The translations under genes and the position numbers were made by a program. A stretch of 64,000 nucleotides of DNA from contig NZ_BAGG01000112.1 of NCBI RefSeq assembly GCF_000308695.1, forward strand, positions 51,805 to 115,804, written 5' to 3'. Shown piece by piece: positions 1 through 47,118 of the stretch (within the stretch, counting starts at the first letter, position 1; each line of letters begins with the position of its first letter). Source of the DNA: Nocardia takedensis NBRC 100417. GTDB taxonomy: Bacteria > Actinomycetota > Actinomycetes > Mycobacteriales > Mycobacteriaceae. The notes beneath the pieces were generated by a model. That model did no database searches. It was not told where the DNA came from and was given only the letters and a program-made list of their open reading frames with translations.

Positions 1-39216
<39,216 letters not shown>

Positions 39217-39394
39217 CAGAGCCTCCTCGATCGGTGAAAGTACTGCTTGCCGAATGTTTTTCGGGCAGCACGAAGACGGCCTCCGTACCGGGTCGACCCG
39301 GCGCGGGGCGTAGCCACCACAGGTGATTCGACGAATGCGCGGGACGTGGACACGTCACCGCCGCGGGATCCAACAGATTGCGTGATACGAGATC

Positions 39395-39413
39395 GGTGAC
39401 CGCTGCGGTCACC
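39395..39413. promoter_or_regulatory. Perfect palindrome, candidate operator for the NRPS operon
   Basis: The sequence GGTGACCGCTGCGGTCACC has nine-base arms around one central base. It lies about 180 bases upstream of the NRPS start codon. Perfect symmetry of this length in the only intergenic region of the operon suggests a binding site for a dimeric regulator. Which regulator binds is not known. Confidence 0.45.
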
Positions 39414-39511
39414 TCCGTGGCGAGGTTCGCCGACGGATGCGTTCAGCCCGTGATCGTTCCTCCAACTCCGCGGCCGCCACGCCGGTCCTGCGCGGCGACT
39501 GTGTTTCGTAC

Positions 39512-39527
39512 GTCACACGGATGTGAC
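39512..39527. promoter_or_regulatory. Palindrome GTCACA-N4-TGTGAC, candidate operator
   Basis: Two six-base arms flank CGGA. The same arms (GGTCACA and TGTGACC) occur upstream of the GAF regulator gene at 41157-41192, which suggests a common regulator. The arms are in the opposite order to the CRP consensus (TGTGA-N6-TCACA). Confidence 0.4.
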
Positions 39528-39696
39528 CCGTGCATTGCGAACACTAAGCCCAATCGAAATAAAAAGGAACCTATTGCGTTAAAAACTTCTGGACGCTTGT
39601 TCAGTGAACTCTCACGGCAGCAACTCGCGGACACGAACGGCCGCGCGGCCGGGATTCGGCCGCTGGTGTGAGCTATCGCACTCTCAGGGGTGCAGA

Positions 39697-41082
39697 CTAT
39701 GAGCCGGAACGTTGCATTCGCGTTGCATCGGCGCCGAGCCGCCGGTCGAGCACCCGGATCTTCGCCTCGATCTGGGCATATAGGGGCGAATCCCGATCGA
39801 CGGTGGCACGGTAGGCAGCCCATGCCGGGGCGTCGTCGCGCCCCTCGGCCCCCGCCGTCCAGCGGCGCAAGACCCCGGAATCATGGGAACCGAGCACCGC
39901 GGTGCGCAGACGCACCCGCAACTCGTCGCGGATGTCGATAATTCCCGGCGCGGTGGATCTGGGCAGCACCGGACCGGCGTACAACCGTAATGCGTAATCG
40001 ACATCACCGGAGTCGAGCGCCGCGCGCAGCGCCTCCACATCGGTTGCGAGGTGCACCCGCAGACGGTAGGGCCGCGAGCCGACCACATTCGGCCCGACCA
40101 CCGAGCGCAACCGCGACATCGCGGCGCGGATCGTGCCGTTGTCCAGATCGGTGTCATCGAGCAGCAGCGCCAGATGGTCCGCGCCCAGCCCCTCGGGATG
40201 TTCGGCCAACAGCAGCAGGATCTCGGCGTGCCGTTGCGACAGCGGCACCCGGTCGCCCGCCAGCGTCAGTTGCGGCTGACCGAGGCCGAGCACGTCCAAG
40301 CCGATCCGGTCGGCCTGCGCGGCGGGTTCCGGCTCGCGCCTGCCCGGCCGAGCGCCGCCGTGCTGATTCGCGCGCATGGCGGTCAGCACCAGATCCATCT
40401 CCGCGGCCGTGGCCGCGGCCTTGACCAACGCCAGGATCTCCGGCTTGGCCACCCGCACGCCGCCCGCGATCATCAGCACGCCGACGAGTCGACCGTCCGG
40501 ATCGTGCACCGGCGCGGCCGCCCCGGTGACCTGGTGCATGCGGTGCAGGAAATGTTCGGGTCCGTGGATCCAGGTGGCCCGCCCGGTGCGCACCACCAGG
40601 CCCACGGCGTTGGCGCCGACCCGGCGCTCGCTCAGGTCGTCGCCGGCGCGCAGGCCGGTCTCGGCCGCCGCGGCGACCTGTTCGTCCTTGCCGTGCACGG
40701 TCAGCACCCGGCCGAACTGGTCGGCCACCACCACGATCAGACCGGTCCGCGAGGTGTCCTGGACCAGGAGTTTGTCGATCAACGGCATGAGCGCCGCGAT
40801 GGGGTGGGCGTCGCGGTAGCGTTGCAGGTCGACGCCGCGCAGACCGCGTTCGCTCAGCACGTCCATCGGGTCGATGCCGCCGCGGAGGCTGCGCAACCAG
40901 GATTCCAGCACGAGCGGACGCAGCAGACCGGCTAGCTGCGACAGTTGTTCACCGCCCGCGCTAAGATATCCGTGGGCTTGTGCGGCATAGGATTCGAGGG
41001 CGCCGAGTTGTGTACCCGGTTCCACCGTCGATCGATTGTCGCCGCGCCGTGGGGGCCACCCACCTGCAAGATTGCTGACCAT
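39697..41082 (-). CDS. GAF-domain transcriptional regulator with winged-helix output
   Basis: From ATG at 41082, preceded by AAAGG, the protein has 461 residues; GTG at 41166 in the same frame is a less likely start. The N-terminal half is a GAF-type sensor of the AcoR kind (IVVVADQFGRVLTVHG, GANAVGLVVRTG, then AAPVHDPDGRLVGVLMIAGG). The C-terminal half has a winged helix (about residues 285-360, with LSQRHAEILLLLAEHPEG and TIRAAMSRLRSVVGPN) followed by a helical part resembling the activator domain of SARP proteins. No sigma-54 AAA domain is present. The gene lies 113 bases downstream of mftG and upstream of the NRPS genes on the same strand. It is a good candidate regulator of one or both; the signal is unknown. 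Confidence 0.75.
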   Translation of the reverse strand: MVSNLAGGWPPRRGDNRSTVEPGTQLGALESYAAQAHGYLSAGGEQLSQLAGLLRPLVLESWLRSLRGGIDPMDVLSERGLRGVDLQRYRDAHPIAALMPLIDKLLVQDTSRTGLIVVVADQFGRVLTVHGKDEQVAAAAETGLRAGDDLSERRVGANAVGLVVRTGRATWIHGPEHFLHRMHQVTGAAAPVHDPDGRLVGVLMIAGGVRVAKPEILALVKAAATAAEMDLVLTAMRANQHGGARPGRREPEPAAQADRIGLDVLGLGQPQLTLAGDRVPLSQRHAEILLLLAEHPEGLGADHLALLLDDTDLDNGTIRAAMSRLRSVVGPNVVGSRPYRLRVHLATDVEALRAALDSGDVDYALRLYAGPVLPRSTAPGIIDIRDELRVRLRTAVLGSHDSGVLRRWTAGAEGRDDAPAWAAYRATVDRDSPLYAQIEAKIRVLDRRLGADATRMQRSGS

Positions 41083-41156
41083 TTGCCTTTCTTTCCGCCC
41101 CAAACTGTACCGGCGCGATTTCCCAGGCAAGGTCGGATGGCGGTGTTTGTCCGCCA

Positions 41157-41192
41157 GGTCACACACGGTTCACACCGTAAGAAAATGTGACC
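41157..41192. promoter_or_regulatory. Inverted repeat upstream of the GAF regulator
   Basis: GGTCACA (41157-41163) and TGTGACC (41186-41192) form a seven-base inverted repeat. Between them is ACGGT-TCAC-ACCGT (41165-41178), a second small palindrome. The site lies 75-110 bases upstream of the regulator start and just downstream of the mftG stop, which fits autoregulation. Confidence 0.4.
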
Positions 41193-41195
41193 TAA

Positions 41196-42680
41196 TCATC
41201 TTTCACTTAGCGGTGTGAGGTGACCAGCGACGTGTTCGGCGACCATCATGACAGTCGCCGCGGGCCCCCGACTCAGCGGCACCGGGACCACCGACAGGTC
41301 CACCACCGACACCCCGCTCACCCCGTGCACCGCACACCACGGATCCACCACGGCGCGCTCGTCGCCCGCCGCCCCCATCCGGCAGGTGCCCGACAGATGC
41401 TGGGAGGTACCGAGATTCGCGGGGATCGCGAGTCGATCCTGCCACCGCGGGCGGTCGTAGCGCACCCCCGGGATCGCCCGCAGCAGTTCCTCGGCCACCG
41501 CCATGCCCGTCCACAGCGCCTCCCGATCGGTGGCCTCGGACAAGTAGCGATGCTCGAGGACGGGCGCGACCGCCGGATCGGCCGACGCCAACCGCAGGAC
41601 CCCGTGCCCGACCGGCCGCATCAGCGCCACCCCGAGTCGATGCACCGACGGATCCGGGCCGAACGCGACGGTGTAGGGCCGGATCTCGACGTCGCCCCGC
41701 GTCCAGATCACCTCCAGCGGCGGCGCGGTCGCCGCCGCGGGCGGACCGAATCGGAAATCGATGCCCACCTCCGGATGGTCGCTGAACCATTTCCCCACCG
41801 GCGAGGGCGCGACAACCGGAATGTCCAGAGCGCGTAATTCGTCCGGATCACCGATTCCCGAGCGGAGCAGCAACGCCGCCGATTCCACCGCGCCCGCGCA
41901 CACCACGACCCGGTCCGCCGCGATCGTGCCCGTGCCGCCCGCGTCGCGGTACTCCACACCCACCGCCCGCGTCCCGCGAAAAAGGATGCGGGTCACCGTG
42001 ATTCCGCCGGTGACGGTCAACGCCGCCGACGCGGGCGCGGTCGCGAGCGCGGCCGCGCTGCTCATCCGCGTTCCGTCGGCGATATTGCGGGGCACCGGAC
42101 CGAATCCGGTCGTCGGGACCGCCTCGGGCAGGGCGTTGAGGTCGGGAATCTCCGGAAATCCGGCCGCGCCCGCCACTGTCGAGAATTCGACACTCACCGG
42201 TTTCGGTCGGGGCACGCGCTGCACCGGAATGGGTCCGCGAGCGCCGTGACCGGGCGCGTCACCGAAATCGAGATCGCGCTCGATTTGCCGATACGCGGGT
42301 AATACCGCAGACGCCGACCACTGCGGCGCACCCCCGAGTTCGGCCGACCAGGCCAGGAAATCCTGCGCGGTCGCACGAACGAAATAACCACCGTTGACCG
42401 CGCTCGACCCGCCCAGCAGTCGCCCGCGCAGCACCTCGGCACTATCGGGCGCGCCCTCGGCGAGCCGGGTCCGGTAGCGCCACAGCCACGGCGACTCGGG
42501 GCCGATCGGCATGACCTCGGCATCGCGCACCGCCGCGGGGATCCGCTCCCACCCGGCCCACACCGGCCCCGCCTCCACCACCCGCACCCGGTGGCCGGGC
42601 ACGGCGGCCAACCGAGCCGCGAGCAGACAGCCCGCCGTCCCCGCGCCGACGATCAGGGTGTCGACCCCGACGAGGGTCAT
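41196..42680 (-). CDS. mftG: Mycofactocin-system GMC oxidoreductase MftG
   Basis: The 494-residue protein is a glucose-methanol-choline family flavoenzyme. It has the N-terminal FAD motif (LIVGAGTAGCLLA), the GMC signature around GGSSAVNGGYFVRA, an inner VCAGAVESAALLL motif and the C-terminal active-site region with SQHLSGTCRMG. MftG is the conserved partner of mycofactocin, the peptide-derived redox cofactor, and is thought to pass electrons from reduced mycofactocin to the respiratory chain. It starts four bases after the mftF stop, so the two form an operon. The maturation genes mftA-E are absent from the window and presumably lie elsewhere. Confidence 0.88.
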   Translation of the reverse strand: MTLVGVDTLIVGAGTAGCLLAARLAAVPGHRVRVVEAGPVWAGWERIPAAVRDAEVMPIGPESPWLWRYRTRLAEGAPDSAEVLRGRLLGGSSAVNGGYFVRATAQDFLAWSAELGGAPQWSASAVLPAYRQIERDLDFGDAPGHGARGPIPVQRVPRPKPVSVEFSTVAGAAGFPEIPDLNALPEAVPTTGFGPVPRNIADGTRMSSAAALATAPASAALTVTGGITVTRILFRGTRAVGVEYRDAGGTGTIAADRVVVCAGAVESAALLLRSGIGDPDELRALDIPVVAPSPVGKWFSDHPEVGIDFRFGPPAAATAPPLEVIWTRGDVEIRPYTVAFGPDPSVHRLGVALMRPVGHGVLRLASADPAVAPVLEHRYLSEATDREALWTGMAVAEELLRAIPGVRYDRPRWQDRLAIPANLGTSQHLSGTCRMGAAGDERAVVDPWCAVHGVSGVSVVDLSVVPVPLSRGPAATVMMVAEHVAGHLTPLSER

Positions 42681-42684
42681 CGAC

Positions 42685-44097
42685 TCAACGCGGCGGCACC
42701 GACGGCTTGAGCGCCTCGAGGCTGCGCGCCCGGAACGCCCCCAGCCACAATCCGGTGCCGTAGGCGATGTCGTCGAGGCGCTTGTAGGCCAGATAGCGCA
42801 CCGGGTCCAGACCGCCCGCGTCCCGGTGGGTGAACCAGTCGGCCAGACCGTCGGCCACCGCCATCGTCACCGCGACCCGGCGGATACGGCGGGAGAACAG
42901 CATCGCCAGCAACGTCACCGGCCAATAGTGGCGACACATGGCCGAGGCCAGCCGCCACAGCCCGGCGAAGAAGCCGCGGGAGAGGTAGATCGCGGCGATC
43001 CTGGTCGGATTGTCCAATTCGGTGAAGACGCGGCGCAATCGGATCAGCGCCGTCGCCAGCGTGATCAGCCCGCCCAGCACACCCCACTTGGACAGCGTGC
43101 CGAACAGGAAGGCGGCCACCACCGTCCAGGACGGCACCGTCAACGGGGAGACCAGGCTCGGATCGTGGCGTTCGCCCAGCGGGGCGGCCCCGGTCCCGTA
43201 CAGCAATTTGCGGCCGAACCAGGCGCGGAAGGAGATCCGGTGGTCGTGGGCGACGTGCGCGGCGGGTTCGTAGCGCAACCGCCACCCCGCGCTTTCGAGC
43301 CGCCAACACAGGTCGACGTCCTCGGCCACCCGCATGGACTCGTCGAAGCCGCCCTCGGCGAGCAGCGCGCGGCGGCGCACCAGCAGCGCCGCGCTCGGCA
43401 CGTAGGACACCGAACCGCGCGAATGCACCGCCGACTCGCGCCTGCCCAGATCCAGCGAGGAGCGGGTGTGCTCGTAGCGGGCCAGCGCGTTGGACTCCGG
43501 GTCCAGCGCCACGATGCGCGGCGCGACCAGGGCGACCTCGGGGTCGCTGAAATGTCCGAGCATGACTTCCAGCCACCCGCTGCGCGGCACCACGTCGGAG
43601 TCCAGGAAGGCCACGAATTCGGTTGTCGCCGCCCGCAGCCCCGCGTTGCGCGCCGCGGCGGGCCCTTGCTGACGGTCCTGGCGCAGCACGGTGACGTTGC
43701 AGCGGCTGCCACGGCCCTCCGGAATCAGGACCGGTTGGTCCGAACCGTCGTCCACGACGATGACGTTGTGGCCGCGCAGCACCGCGAGCAGCCGCTCCAG
43801 CCCGTCGGGATTGTTGTGCAGCGGCACGATGACCGTCACGTCCTGCGGCGAGGGCAGCAGACGCGGTCGCGGATTGCCGACACCGGAGTCGAGCAGACGT
43901 CTGGCAACGACAGCCGATTTCGGGCCGGTGACCTCGAGATAGCCGTCGCCGATCATCTCGGCGGCCTCCGGGGCAAGTCGCAGCAACCGGGCCGGGGACC
44001 CGCCGATCAGGATGCGTCCCCCGGAATACGCCCGCACCCGGGGATCGATCCGCACCCCGAATCCGTCGGGCAGGCGATCATGGCGCATTCCTGGCAT
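42685..44097 (-). CDS. mftF: Mycofactocin glycosyltransferase MftF
   Basis: MftF adds glucose units to the mycofactocin precursor. I chose ATG at 44097, giving 470 residues beginning MPGMRHDRLPDGF, because conservation with mycobacterial MftF starts there; ATG codons at 44088 and 44127 are possible and the frame is open further upstream. The family-2 fold shows VTVIVPLHNN, IVVDDGSD, GPAAARNAGL, FLDSDVVP (the DxD metal site) and AEDVDLCWRLE. A membrane-associated C-terminal part follows, with hydrophobic segments near WTVVAAFLFGTL and GLITLATALI. It is co-transcribed with mftG. The assignment rests on close resemblance to the Rv0696 type. Confidence 0.88.
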   Translation of the reverse strand: MPGMRHDRLPDGFGVRIDPRVRAYSGGRILIGGSPARLLRLAPEAAEMIGDGYLEVTGPKSAVVARRLLDSGVGNPRPRLLPSPQDVTVIVPLHNNPDGLERLLAVLRGHNVIVVDDGSDQPVLIPEGRGSRCNVTVLRQDRQQGPAAARNAGLRAATTEFVAFLDSDVVPRSGWLEVMLGHFSDPEVALVAPRIVALDPESNALARYEHTRSSLDLGRRESAVHSRGSVSYVPSAALLVRRRALLAEGGFDESMRVAEDVDLCWRLESAGWRLRYEPAAHVAHDHRISFRAWFGRKLLYGTGAAPLGERHDPSLVSPLTVPSWTVVAAFLFGTLSKWGVLGGLITLATALIRLRRVFTELDNPTRIAAIYLSRGFFAGLWRLASAMCRHYWPVTLLAMLFSRRIRRVAVTMAVADGLADWFTHRDAGGLDPVRYLAYKRLDDIAYGTGLWLGAFRARSLEALKPSVPPR

Positions 44098-44652
44098 GCT
44101 AGGCGGATTTTCGCGGCCGGACATCATCGCCCCGGAAAAAAGGAGGGAATTCCGCGCGATTCGCCCGAATCCGTTCGATTGCGGCGCTCGCCCGTTCGCG
44201 CTGCGCCGTCGGCGAAGTCCGCGCGATACACCGGAATTCGTCGGCGACCGAGGTGCGACATCTCGTGATCCCTCCCATGGCAACGGATGGGCAATTATCA
44301 CATCCGTCCGCGATTGTTCCGCTCTCCGGATTGTCGGCGGGTCACCGGCAATCGTTCGGCGACGCCGACGACGCACGGCCCTGTTTCGACGGTACCGGCG
44401 AGCGGACGGATGATCGATCAACGGGCACAGCACCGTCCGACCGCGGGACCACCCCCGCGTCGAGGCCGGACGGACTGCGCCACCACGGGCGCAGTAACCC
44501 GCGGCGCCGGGCGGATGCTCCGGCGCGCCGACGATCAAATCCCATGCGGGGCCGCCAACGCAAAACGCACACCGCCGCGCCCTCTAGAATTCCGGGTGGA
44601 GAACAGCTGAACGGAACGCGTCGGCGTCGACGCCGGCAGTGGTAGAGGTGGC
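44098..44652. other. Divergent intergenic region between mftF and a TetR gene
   Basis: This 555-base stretch has no convincing gene on either strand and is less GC-biased than its neighbours. I found no mftA-like peptide in it. A possible -10 for the TetR gene (TAGAAT, 44585-44590) lacks a good -35. An AAAAAAGGAGGGAA tract is at 44137-44150 on the plus strand. Confidence 0.5.
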
Positions 44653-45288
44653 ATGGGAGTCGGACGAATGCAGGCGAGCGGGGGCGGCAACACACTGTCG
44701 GAGTCCGAGATCGTCGAGGCCGCGCTACGCGTGGTCCGCGAGGACGGTGTGGAAAAGCTGTCGATGCGGCGGCTGTCCCGTGAACTGGGCGTCTCTCCGA
44801 TGGCCCCGTACTACTACGTGGCCGACAAGCGCGAACTGCTCGATCTGGTCGCGACGGCGGCGCTGACCGGGGTGCGCACCCCGGAGTCGGGGCCGTGGCA
44901 GCACCGGTTGCGCGAGCTGATCGACCAGATCGACGAGAAGCTGCGCAAGCATCCCGGCCTGGGCGACGTGCTGATCGAGCAGATGCTCGGCAAGCAGCTC
45001 GACCTGATCACCGCGATCATGGAGATCCTGTTCGAAGCGGGGTTCGGCGAGCGCGACGTGCTCTCGGCCTACGCCACGATCCACACCTATCTGTTCGGTC
45101 GCCGCCGGGTGAACCCGCCGCGTGACAGCACGGCCCTGTCGGAGGTGGCGCTGCCGGAGGTGGTGGCCAGGGCCGCCGAACACATCGCCGACCTGCGCGG
45201 ACGCTACACCTACGACTTCGGCATGGAGGTGTTGATCGCCGGCCTGGAAGCCCAGCTTGTCCGTCGACGGGACCTCGACGTACGATGA
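44653..45288 (+). CDS. TetR-family transcriptional regulator
   Basis: The 211-residue protein has an N-terminal TetR helix-turn-helix (about residues 18-65: IVEAALRVVREDG, SMRRLSRELGVSPMAPYYYVADKRELL) and a helical ligand domain of the tetracycline-repressor-like type. GAGG lies just upstream of the chosen ATG; ATG at 44668 is an alternative. It is divergent from mftF and 43 bases upstream of kshB, so either could be its target. I do not see enough to call it MftR or KstR. Confidence 0.85.
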   Translation: MGVGRMQASGGGNTLSESEIVEAALRVVREDGVEKLSMRRLSRELGVSPMAPYYYVADKRELLDLVATAALTGVRTPESGPWQHRLRELIDQIDEKLRKHPGLGDVLIEQMLGKQLDLITAIMEILFEAGFGERDVLSAYATIHTYLFGRRRVNPPRDSTALSEVALPEVVARAAEHIADLRGRYTYDFGMEVLIAGLEAQLVRRRDLDVR

Positions 45289-45291
45289 AAC

Positions 45292-45305
45292 TGAAACACG
45301 TTCTA
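45292..45305. promoter_or_regulatory. KstR-type operator upstream of kshB
   Basis: TGAAACACGTTCTA matches the palindromic KstR consensus TnnAACnnGTTnnA at every defined position. It ends 26 bases before the kshB start codon. KstR is the TetR repressor of cholesterol catabolism genes in mycobacteria and related genera, and kshB belongs to that regulon in those organisms. Confidence 0.7.
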
Positions 45306-45331
45306 GTTTGCGCCCCGGTCGAGAGGACGAG

Positions 45332-46387
45332 ATGACTACCGTCGAGGTTCCGCACGGTTCGCGATCGGTCGTACTGCGAGTCGCCGCGGTGATCGCCGAG
45401 ACGACCGACGCCTGCTCACTCGTCTTCGACGTGCCCGAGGAATCCCGCGACAAATTCGCCTACAAGCCCGGCCAGTTCCTCACCCTGCGCATCCCCAGCG
45501 ACCTCACCGGATCGGTGGCGCGCTGCTACTCGCTGGCCAGTTCGCCGCACACCGATGACAAACCCAAGGTCACCGTCAAGCGCACGGCGGGCGGCTACGG
45601 CTCGAACTGGGTGTGCGACAACGTCAAACCGGGCGATGAGATCGAGGTGCTGCCGCCCTCGGGCGTGTTCACCCCCAAGGACCTCGACGACGACCTGCTG
45701 CTGTTCGGCGCTGGCAGCGGGATCACCCCCGTCATCTCCATCCTGAAGTCGGCGCTCGCGCGCGGCGCGGGCCAGGTCGTGCTCGTCTACGCCAACCGCG
45801 ACCCCAACGAAGTCATCTTCGCCGCCGAACTCGCCGAACTGGCCGCCAAACACCCGCAGCGCCTCGTCGTCGTCCATTGGCTCGAGACATTGCAGGGGCT
45901 GCCCACCGCCGACGCCTTGGCCTGCCTGGTCGAGCCCTACAGCTCCTACCACGCTTTCATGTGCGGCCCGAAGCCGTTCATGGACCGGGTGCACGACGCG
46001 CTGGCCCGCCTCGAGGTGCCGCGCTCGCGCACCAACGCCGAGGTGTTCAACTCCCTCGCGGGCGACCCGTTCGCCGACCAGGCCCCCGTGGAAGTCAGCG
46101 CAGCCGATGCCGCCGACGCCGCCACCGTGGAGGTCGAACTCGACGGCGAGGTGCACGAACTGTCCTGGCCGCGCAGCCAGACGCTGGTCGACATCATGCT
46201 CGCCAAGGGCATCGACGTGCCCTACTCCTGCCAGGAGGGCGAATGCGGTTCCTGCGCGTGCACCGTGCTCGAGGGCAAGGTCGAGATGGCGACCTGCGAG
46301 ATCCTCGACCCCGAGGACATCGAGAACGGCTACATCCTCGGCTGCCAGGCGCGACCGGTCACCGATCACCTCAAGATCCAGTTCTAG
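45332..46387 (+). CDS. kshB: 3-ketosteroid 9-alpha-hydroxylase reductase component
   Basis: The 351-residue protein starts at ATG 45332 after GAGAGGACGAG. It is a class IA Rieske-oxygenase reductase with an FAD-binding barrel (RCYSLASSP), an NAD-binding part (LFGAGSGITPVISILKSAL, AFMCGPKPFMD) and a plant-type 2Fe-2S domain (Cys300, Cys305, Cys308, Cys338). In the family it passes electrons from NADH to the KshA oxygenase, which opens the steroid nucleus. It closely resembles mycobacterial KshB, and the KstR box upstream supports the call. No kshA or other steroid gene is nearby. Its stop overlaps the stop of the convergent alkD-like gene. Confidence 0.85.
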   Translation: MTTVEVPHGSRSVVLRVAAVIAETTDACSLVFDVPEESRDKFAYKPGQFLTLRIPSDLTGSVARCYSLASSPHTDDKPKVTVKRTAGGYGSNWVCDNVKPGDEIEVLPPSGVFTPKDLDDDLLLFGAGSGITPVISILKSALARGAGQVVLVYANRDPNEVIFAAELAELAAKHPQRLVVVHWLETLQGLPTADALACLVEPYSSYHAFMCGPKPFMDRVHDALARLEVPRSRTNAEVFNSLAGDPFADQAPVEVSAADAADAATVEVELDGEVHELSWPRSQTLVDIMLAKGIDVPYSCQEGECGSCACTVLEGKVEMATCEILDPEDIENGYILGCQARPVTDHLKIQF

Positions 46388-47118
46388 CGCGCCGCCCGAT
46401 AGGCCGCCCGCCGCGCCGGGTCCAGGTGCTCGGTGGCGTAGGAGAGCGCGGTGCGGCCCAGCGCCGGGGCGTGCTCGTCGAGGAAACCGGTCAGCAGCGC
46501 GGGATCGACGCGTTTGCCCACCTCGCGCAGCATCCAGCCCAGCGCCTTCTGGATCAGGTCGCGGCGGTCGTCGAAGAGTTCCTCGGCCAGCGCGAACGTG
46601 GTCGAGGCGTCCCCGGCCTTGATGAAGGCGAAGGTGGTCAGCAAGGCCACCCGCCGCTGCCACAGCGAATCCGCGCGGGCCAACTCGAACAGCACGTCGC
46701 GCGGACGGTCCAACAGCCACGGCCCCAGCACGTTCTCGGCGGACACGTCGACCAGGTCCCAGTTGTTCACCCGCCCCCGGTACACCGCGTCGAGGTAGAA
46801 CCGCGCCATCTCCGCCTGGGCGTCGAGGTCGAGGGTCCGCGGACGGGCGGCCTTCGCGAACCGGGCGTTCAGGATCACCAGACCGGCCAGGCGGTGTTCG
46901 TGCACCGCGCTGTCGAGCAGCACGTCGATCTCCGCGAGCGGCAGATCCGCGAAGCGCTTGGCCACGGCCCTGGTCGCGGGCACCCGCACACCGAGGAAGA
47001 CGTCGCCTTCGCCGTACTCGCCGGGCCCGGTCTTGAAGAAACGCCCCAGATTTCGCGCGTCCTCGACGTCGGCGACCTCGGCCAGCGCGGCCGCCACCCG
47101 CGCCGCGGTCGCCGTCAC
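46384..47118 (-). CDS. AlkD-like DNA alkylation repair protein
   Basis: The 244-residue protein starts with GTG at 47118, inside the stop of the upstream racemase-like gene (GTGA overlap), so they are coupled. It is made of HEAT-like helical repeats. It keeps the AlkD active-site arrangement: Trp and Asp four apart in NNWDLVD, and a later Trp in ALGWMLREVGK. AlkD-type glycosylases remove positively charged alkylated purines without flipping the base. The tail (LSYATEHLD) is typical of the family. Confidence 0.85.
   Translation of the reverse strand: MTATAARVAAALAEVADVEDARNLGRFFKTGPGEYGEGDVFLGVRVPATRAVAKRFADLPLAEIDVLLDSAVHEHRLAGLVILNARFAKAARPRTLDLDAQAEMARFYLDAVYRGRVNNWDLVDVSAENVLGPWLLDRPRDVLFELARADSLWQRRVALLTTFAFIKAGDASTTFALAEELFDDRRDLIQKALGWMLREVGKRVDPALLTGFLDEHAPALGRTALSYATEHLDPARRAAYRAAR

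Larger units (their letters stand above)
39217..39696. promoter_or_regulatory. Upstream region of the NRPS operon with palindromes
   Basis: This 480-base stretch between the NRPS start and the end of the regulator gene holds no convincing gene. It contains the ribosome binding site GAGGAGG (39222-39228), a perfect 19-base palindrome (39395-39413), a 16-base palindrome (39512-39527) and an unusually AT-rich tract (about 39540-39600), where a promoter would be expected. I could not fix a -35/-10 pair with confidence. The only minus-frame reading into it has poor GC at third codon positions, so I do not call it coding. Confidence 0.5.

Noticed and set aside
39240..39412. Possible short coding frame on the minus strand just upstream of the NRPS start
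   Set aside because: Third-position GC is far below that of neighbouring genes, it runs out of frame into the NRPS, it has no recognisable motif and it contains the 19-base palindrome.
44098..44652. mftA precursor peptide gene upstream of mftF
   Set aside because: I looked for a short frame ending in the usual IDGMCGVY-type tail and found none on either strand.
44653..45288. Calling the TetR gene KstR or MftR
   Set aside because: Its DNA-binding helix and ligand domain do not match what I recall of either protein; location alone is not enough.
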